Made by a program: the position numbers and the translations under genes | Source of the DNA: CAYPHA01 sp964410215 | Lineage (GTDB): Bacteria; Calditrichota; Calditrichia; Calditrichales; CAYPHA01 | DNA: 19,171 nt | Direction of reading: 5' to 3' | Assembly: GCA_964410215.1 (NCBI GenBank) | Contig: CAYPHA010000082.1 | Span: 1-19,171, forward strand | The notes under the pieces: model-generated | What the model saw: only the letters and a program-made list of their open reading frames with translations | Databases searched by the model: none | Told to the model about the DNA's origin: nothing | In this document: positions 16,292 to 19,171 of the stretch, one piece after another | How positions within the stretch are numbered: position 1 is the stretch's first letter | Layout of the letters: each line of letters opens with the position of its first letter

Positions 16292-17428
16292 TTACTGTGT
16301 TGTCAAACCCATCGTTACGACTGATTTCCGGCCGGTTCCCTGCACCAGCATCGTCATGGTGCTGTTGCCCTTGCTCATTTTAAGCGAACCCATCGTGCCC
16401 TGAACCCTGCCCTCAGGGGTCTTCCAGCCCCTGGCAACCATCGTTTTCCTGTAGAACGAAATGATTTCATCCGGCGATGCTGGCACCTCAATCTGGGCCT
16501 GGCCATTGCCACCACGGGACATATTCAGCAGTACCTTAGCGCCTTCCATCAGAGGGACCTGTCCGTCAAAAACCGTTTCAGCTGAGGTTGCTGCTTCAGC
16601 AGTCTGGGAAGGTTTTGCCGGGCTATTTCCCGTCTTCGCGGTTGGGGATGTTTTAACCTTTTTAGATGGTTTTTCTATTTTGGTAGTGGGCTTTACATTT
16701 GTTTTCACAGGTTCTGGTGACTTGTAATCCAGGGGCTGAAACAGGCTTACTTTGGCCTGACCATCCGTGATATCCACTTCCACACTGTTTATCCTCGTTT
16801 CCACGGGATATTCCCATGTGAGCGTTTTGTCTCTTTCCATGGTAAAGGGAATCTTCTTCTGACCTTCCCACGTATCCGCTTCCAATAACAGATTGCCTGA
16901 TGTCTGATTGCCTGATGGATGATCTCCGGTGATACGCACGGATAATGACCAGTTCGGATTAACGGTGGTACCGCGCTGATAACCGGTATTGTAAAAATCG
17001 ATACGATGATCTCCTATCTGGGCGACCTCGGCATAGACGGCACCTTCCTGGACGGCAATCTTTAACGCATCCACTACGGATTCTTCCGGTGTCTGATCAA
17101 AATATTTGTTAAATTTCCAGGTTTTCTGGTATTCATCTCTATCCAGTTTGGAAGTCTCTACCTGGCTGCCCTTCCTTTGTGTGCCGTTTCTGTACTCTGT
17201 TACGGTAAATGCGGATGCCTCCGCGGCATTTCTGACTATGAGTTCTGCTTTACGCTGACTATCAAGGATGATGACCCGTTCCTCCCCTGCCGGTATTTTG
17301 AAATAGCAGGGCACCCGGGCGGGATCTGTATCGCTTTTTCCTTCAGAAGAAAACGCCTGTGTCGATAATGCCGTTAAGATGACGGACATTAATACAAAAA
17401 GAAATCCAAGTTTGATTATACTTTTCAT
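16292..17428 (-). CDS. Uncharacterised exported protein with C-terminal alpha/beta domain
   Basis: I do not recognise a named function. From the ATG at 17428, chosen because GGGAG lies upstream and a signal peptide then begins at residue 1, the protein has 378 residues. Residues 1-27 form a signal peptide (MKSIIK, hydrophobic core, cleavage near TQAFS). No lipobox cysteine is seen. A beta-rich region of about 200 residues follows, then a Lys/Pro/Thr/Ala-rich linker (about 236-285), then a C-terminal module (290-378) with PLMEGAKVLLNMSRGGNGQAQ and ISFYRKTMVARGW. That last pattern, a 'FY...M..RGW' helix between strands, resembles modules in other secreted envelope proteins of environmental bacteria, though I cannot name the family. 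It lies 53 bp after the OmpA-family gene and is probably cotranscribed. Confidence 0.75.
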   Translation of the reverse strand: MKSIIKLGFLFVLMSVILTALSTQAFSSEGKSDTDPARVPCYFKIPAGEERVIILDSQRKAELIVRNAAEASAFTVTEYRNGTQRKGSQVETSKLDRDEYQKTWKFNKYFDQTPEESVVDALKIAVQEGAVYAEVAQIGDHRIDFYNTGYQRGTTVNPNWSLSVRITGDHPSGNQTSGNLLLEADTWEGQKKIPFTMERDKTLTWEYPVETRINSVEVDITDGQAKVSLFQPLDYKSPEPVKTNVKPTTKIEKPSKKVKTSPTAKTGNSPAKPSQTAEAATSAETVFDGQVPLMEGAKVLLNMSRGGNGQAQIEVPASPDEIISFYRKTMVARGWKTPEGRVQGTMGSLKMSKGNSTMTMLVQGTGRKSVVTMGLTTQ

Positions 17429-17481
17429 TTTCAATTCTCCCTTCCACACTGTAAAATAATCGTTCAACCTGACTGCCTGAA

Positions 17482-18336
17482 TTACCTGACTTTTACCAGC
17501 TCCACCCGCCGATTCTTAGCTCTTCCCTGCTCTGTTTCATTCGATTCGACCGGCCTGGTCTCACCATAACCTTTAGCAATAAGTCGGTTACTATCGGTTC
17601 CAAAAAGTTGTAGATACGTTTTTACGGTTTCAGCACGGGAATTCGACAACTTCATATTGTAATCCGGTTTACCCTGATTATCCGTATGTCCCTGAATTTC
17701 AAGACGCAAATTTGGATAGTTCAGCATCAAAGCAACGATCTGACTCAATTGTTTTTCAGACTCCGGTTTCAACGTGGATTTATCGGTATCGAAATAGATA
17801 CCGTAAAGAAGTATTTTACCATCCTTGTCCAGGGCGGCTTTTAGTTGATCAGCAGCAAACACGAGGGATTGCTCGAAGCCCTTCTCGTCAATGATAGTCA
17901 TGTAAACCTGACCTAAGCCGGCATTGGTGTGAACGCGGCACCAGCTGTAGCCACCGGAAGCTCTGGGAATTCTGAAATGAAGGTAAAGTTGATCTTCGTA
18001 CAATACCTCACCCCCGGCCTGAAGAGCGGCGTTTTTAAAATTTTGAAAAAACTCAAGTTTTGAAATATTTTGCACCCGGTCACCATTTGCCTTACGAACC
18101 TCCCAGAGAAGATGCCAGTACTTGCCCTGTACCTTTTTCTTTTCTTTTTTGTTGGTCGTTTTATCCAGAACCGTAAATTCAAACGCACCGAAATTTTGAT
18201 ATTTTGACATATTCTTCGCTAATACAGAACCCGGATAGGGCTTGATTACCGGATGCCTGGGAATATCCTGGGCAAACGTAAATGATAACAATGAAAAGGT
18301 TATGAATACTGCGATCGTTGAAAACAGGTGTTTCAT
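17482..18336 (-). CDS. OmpA-family outer-membrane/peptidoglycan-associated protein
   Basis: The C-terminal domain binds peptidoglycan and tethers the envelope. The ATG at 18336 is preceded by GAAGGAGA at a good distance, giving 284 residues; the longer frame from 18375 adds 13 residues before the signal peptide and is unlikely. The signal peptide spans 1-22 with cleavage at TFA-QD. Residues 25-170 form an N-terminal domain starting HPVIKPYPGS, a layout seen in OmpA-like proteins of other Gram-negative bacteria and of unknown function. The OmpA domain covers 177-284: YFDTDKSTLKPES, GHTDNQG with Asp219, LSNSRAETV with Arg234 (the Asp and Arg that hold diaminopimelate in the family), and GYGETRPV. 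It has no beta-barrel, so it is probably periplasmic. The uncharacterised exported protein follows. Confidence 0.9.
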   Translation of the reverse strand: MKHLFSTIAVFITFSLLSFTFAQDIPRHPVIKPYPGSVLAKNMSKYQNFGAFEFTVLDKTTNKKEKKKVQGKYWHLLWEVRKANGDRVQNISKLEFFQNFKNAALQAGGEVLYEDQLYLHFRIPRASGGYSWCRVHTNAGLGQVYMTIIDEKGFEQSLVFAADQLKAALDKDGKILLYGIYFDTDKSTLKPESEKQLSQIVALMLNYPNLRLEIQGHTDNQGKPDYNMKLSNSRAETVKTYLQLFGTDSNRLIAKGYGETRPVESNETEQGRAKNRRVELVKVR

Positions 18337-18851
18337 TTTAGAATCTCCTTCATAAATATTTTTTAGACGGATCAATCCAATGGAACCCGAATAGCAAGAC
18401 CTAATGAATGGAGTTAAGGGGAGTGGTTATGGGGGTCCCGGACAGTGACACGTTGTGTTGCCTGCAACGGCCCGATGTAAACATTGTATGGGATGGATTG
18501 AAAATATGCGGCGCCGTGTAAACTTCCGCCTGATCGTTCAGAGAAGTTACGTTGAATGTTTCTGGATTCAATTTTTAAGAACATGCCATCGTCGTCAGGT
18601 TAAATTGTAAACGACATTCTTTTTGACAGAGTTGCGCACATTTCAATAAAAAAACACGGATTTTAGGAATATATTCACATGTATCTTAAAAGTAATATAC
18701 GCCTTGATTTCAGACTTAACAAGGATCATTTCTTTTACTTTAGGAAAACCATTTCTCATTTCAGCCCATTGAATTACAGCATCCTCGCACTCCTGCTTGT
18801 CATTATAACAAAACCAGGCCCTACTTAAAGGTGATGTGACAGGACTGTTTT
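18337..18851. other. 515-bp region between the sulfatase and OmpA-family genes
   Basis: No gene here can be supported. The first 35 bases contain the OmpA-family ribosome-binding site; a promoter for that gene should lie within about 150 bp, but no hexamer pair stands out. On the minus strand, a frame open from just inside the sulfatase stop region down to a TGA at 18643-18645 reads plausibly (CYNDKQECEDAVIQWAEM). It has no start codon until an ATG at 18759, which leaves only 38 residues, so it may be a decayed gene fragment. Confidence 0.4.
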
Positions 18852-19169
18852 TTACCAGGCTCTAATGCGGTACCACTCATATTCTTCCGGACCGATAGCC
18901 TGGGTTTTTTCGGTGAGGGCGCGGTACTCCTCCGACTGTTGAAACGGATCGGCTTCCATTGGATAGGGGTGATCAAATGTATCCAGGTATCTCTTCAAAC
19001 GGTCTTTCATCTCCTTCAACACGTCAGCATAAGCCGGGTCACCGGCTAAATTGTACTGCTCATCCGGATCGTATTCCAGATCAAATAATTGATCCGCATC
19101 CCAGAATGCCCGGTAATATTTCATGCCCAGCTGCAGCCAGTGACCGTGGTTATAATCCGGTGCGTTTTC
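18852..19169 (-). CDS. Sulfatase-family protein, C-terminal fragment (5' end off window)
   Basis: 105 codons of an open frame that runs off the right edge, so neither the start nor the catalytic Cys/Ser-x-Pro-x-Arg motif is visible. The C-terminal pattern typical of the alkaline-phosphatase-superfamily sulfatases is clear: a KYYRAFW strand followed by QLFDLEYDPDEQYNLAGDP, the family's 'LYDL..DP.E..NLA' signature, then a Tyr/Lys/Arg-rich helix (EMKDRLKRYLDTF). These enzymes hydrolyse sulfate esters, often of algal or host polysaccharides. The substrate cannot be told from this part. It ends in RIRAW and a TAA, 515 bp before the OmpA-family gene. Confidence 0.8.
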   Translation of the reverse strand, partial: ENAPDYNHGHWLQLGMKYYRAFWDADQLFDLEYDPDEQYNLAGDPAYADVLKEMKDRLKRYLDTFDHPYPMEADPFQQSEEYRALTEKTQAIGPEEYEWYRIRAW

Positions 19170-19171
19170 CG

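Noticed and set aside
18337..18375. Longer N-terminus for the OmpA-family protein
   Set aside because: The extra 13 residues would precede the signal peptide and would span the strong ribosome-binding site of the ATG at 18336.

Overview
The window comes from a Gram-negative bacterium of balanced base composition. Outer-membrane biology is clear: a LolA lipoprotein carrier, an OmpA-family peptidoglycan-binding protein and a Wzc-type polysaccharide co-polymerase/tyrosine kinase. The gene mix and the dispersed palindromes of the GTCAT...ATGAC and ACCACAAAGGCACC types suggest a non-proteobacterial lineage, perhaps in or near the FCB group, but I cannot place it from sequence alone. Nearly all genes lie on the minus strand; only a transporter and a tRNA lie on the plus strand.

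Layout in minus-strand transcription order, from the right edge. (a) 18852-19171 is the C-terminal end of a sulfatase cut by the window. (b) After a 515-bp gap with no convincing gene, 18336-16292 holds two exported envelope proteins, an OmpA-family protein and an uncharacterised secreted protein. (c) 15803-16291 is a non-coding stretch with a plus-strand tRNA-Ser(CGA) bracketed by palindromic repeats. (d) A plus-strand MFS transporter (14549-15802) diverges from gltX (14439-13009), which is followed 38 bp later by a sigma-54-dependent NtrC-type response regulator (12970-11612). (e) A 457-bp AT-rich non-coding region carries a nested palindromic element and several small dyads, and leads into uvrA (11154-8320). 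(f) A good sigma70-type promoter just beyond the end of uvrA starts a run plsY - gcvT - ftsK - lolA - CpsB-type phosphatase - BY-kinase, which leaves the window at position 1. A second, weaker promoter candidate precedes ftsK.

Run (f) groups membrane phospholipid synthesis (plsY), cell division and chromosome segregation (ftsK), lipoprotein export (lolA) and exopolysaccharide control (phosphatase plus kinase). The phosphatase and kinase form a classic antagonistic pair that switches polysaccharide export by tyrosine phosphorylation. The ftsK-lolA order is also known from proteobacteria.

Most of the window is housekeeping and I see no defence system, prophage, CRISPR array or complete transposon. 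The points most worth a second look are: a four-copy heptanucleotide tandem repeat inside the lolA signal-peptide codons, whose unit length is not a multiple of three; the unexplained OmpA plus secreted-protein pair; and three large nested palindromic (MITE/REP-like) elements, with a separate cluster of small dyads and repeated AAATAGT words upstream of uvrA.
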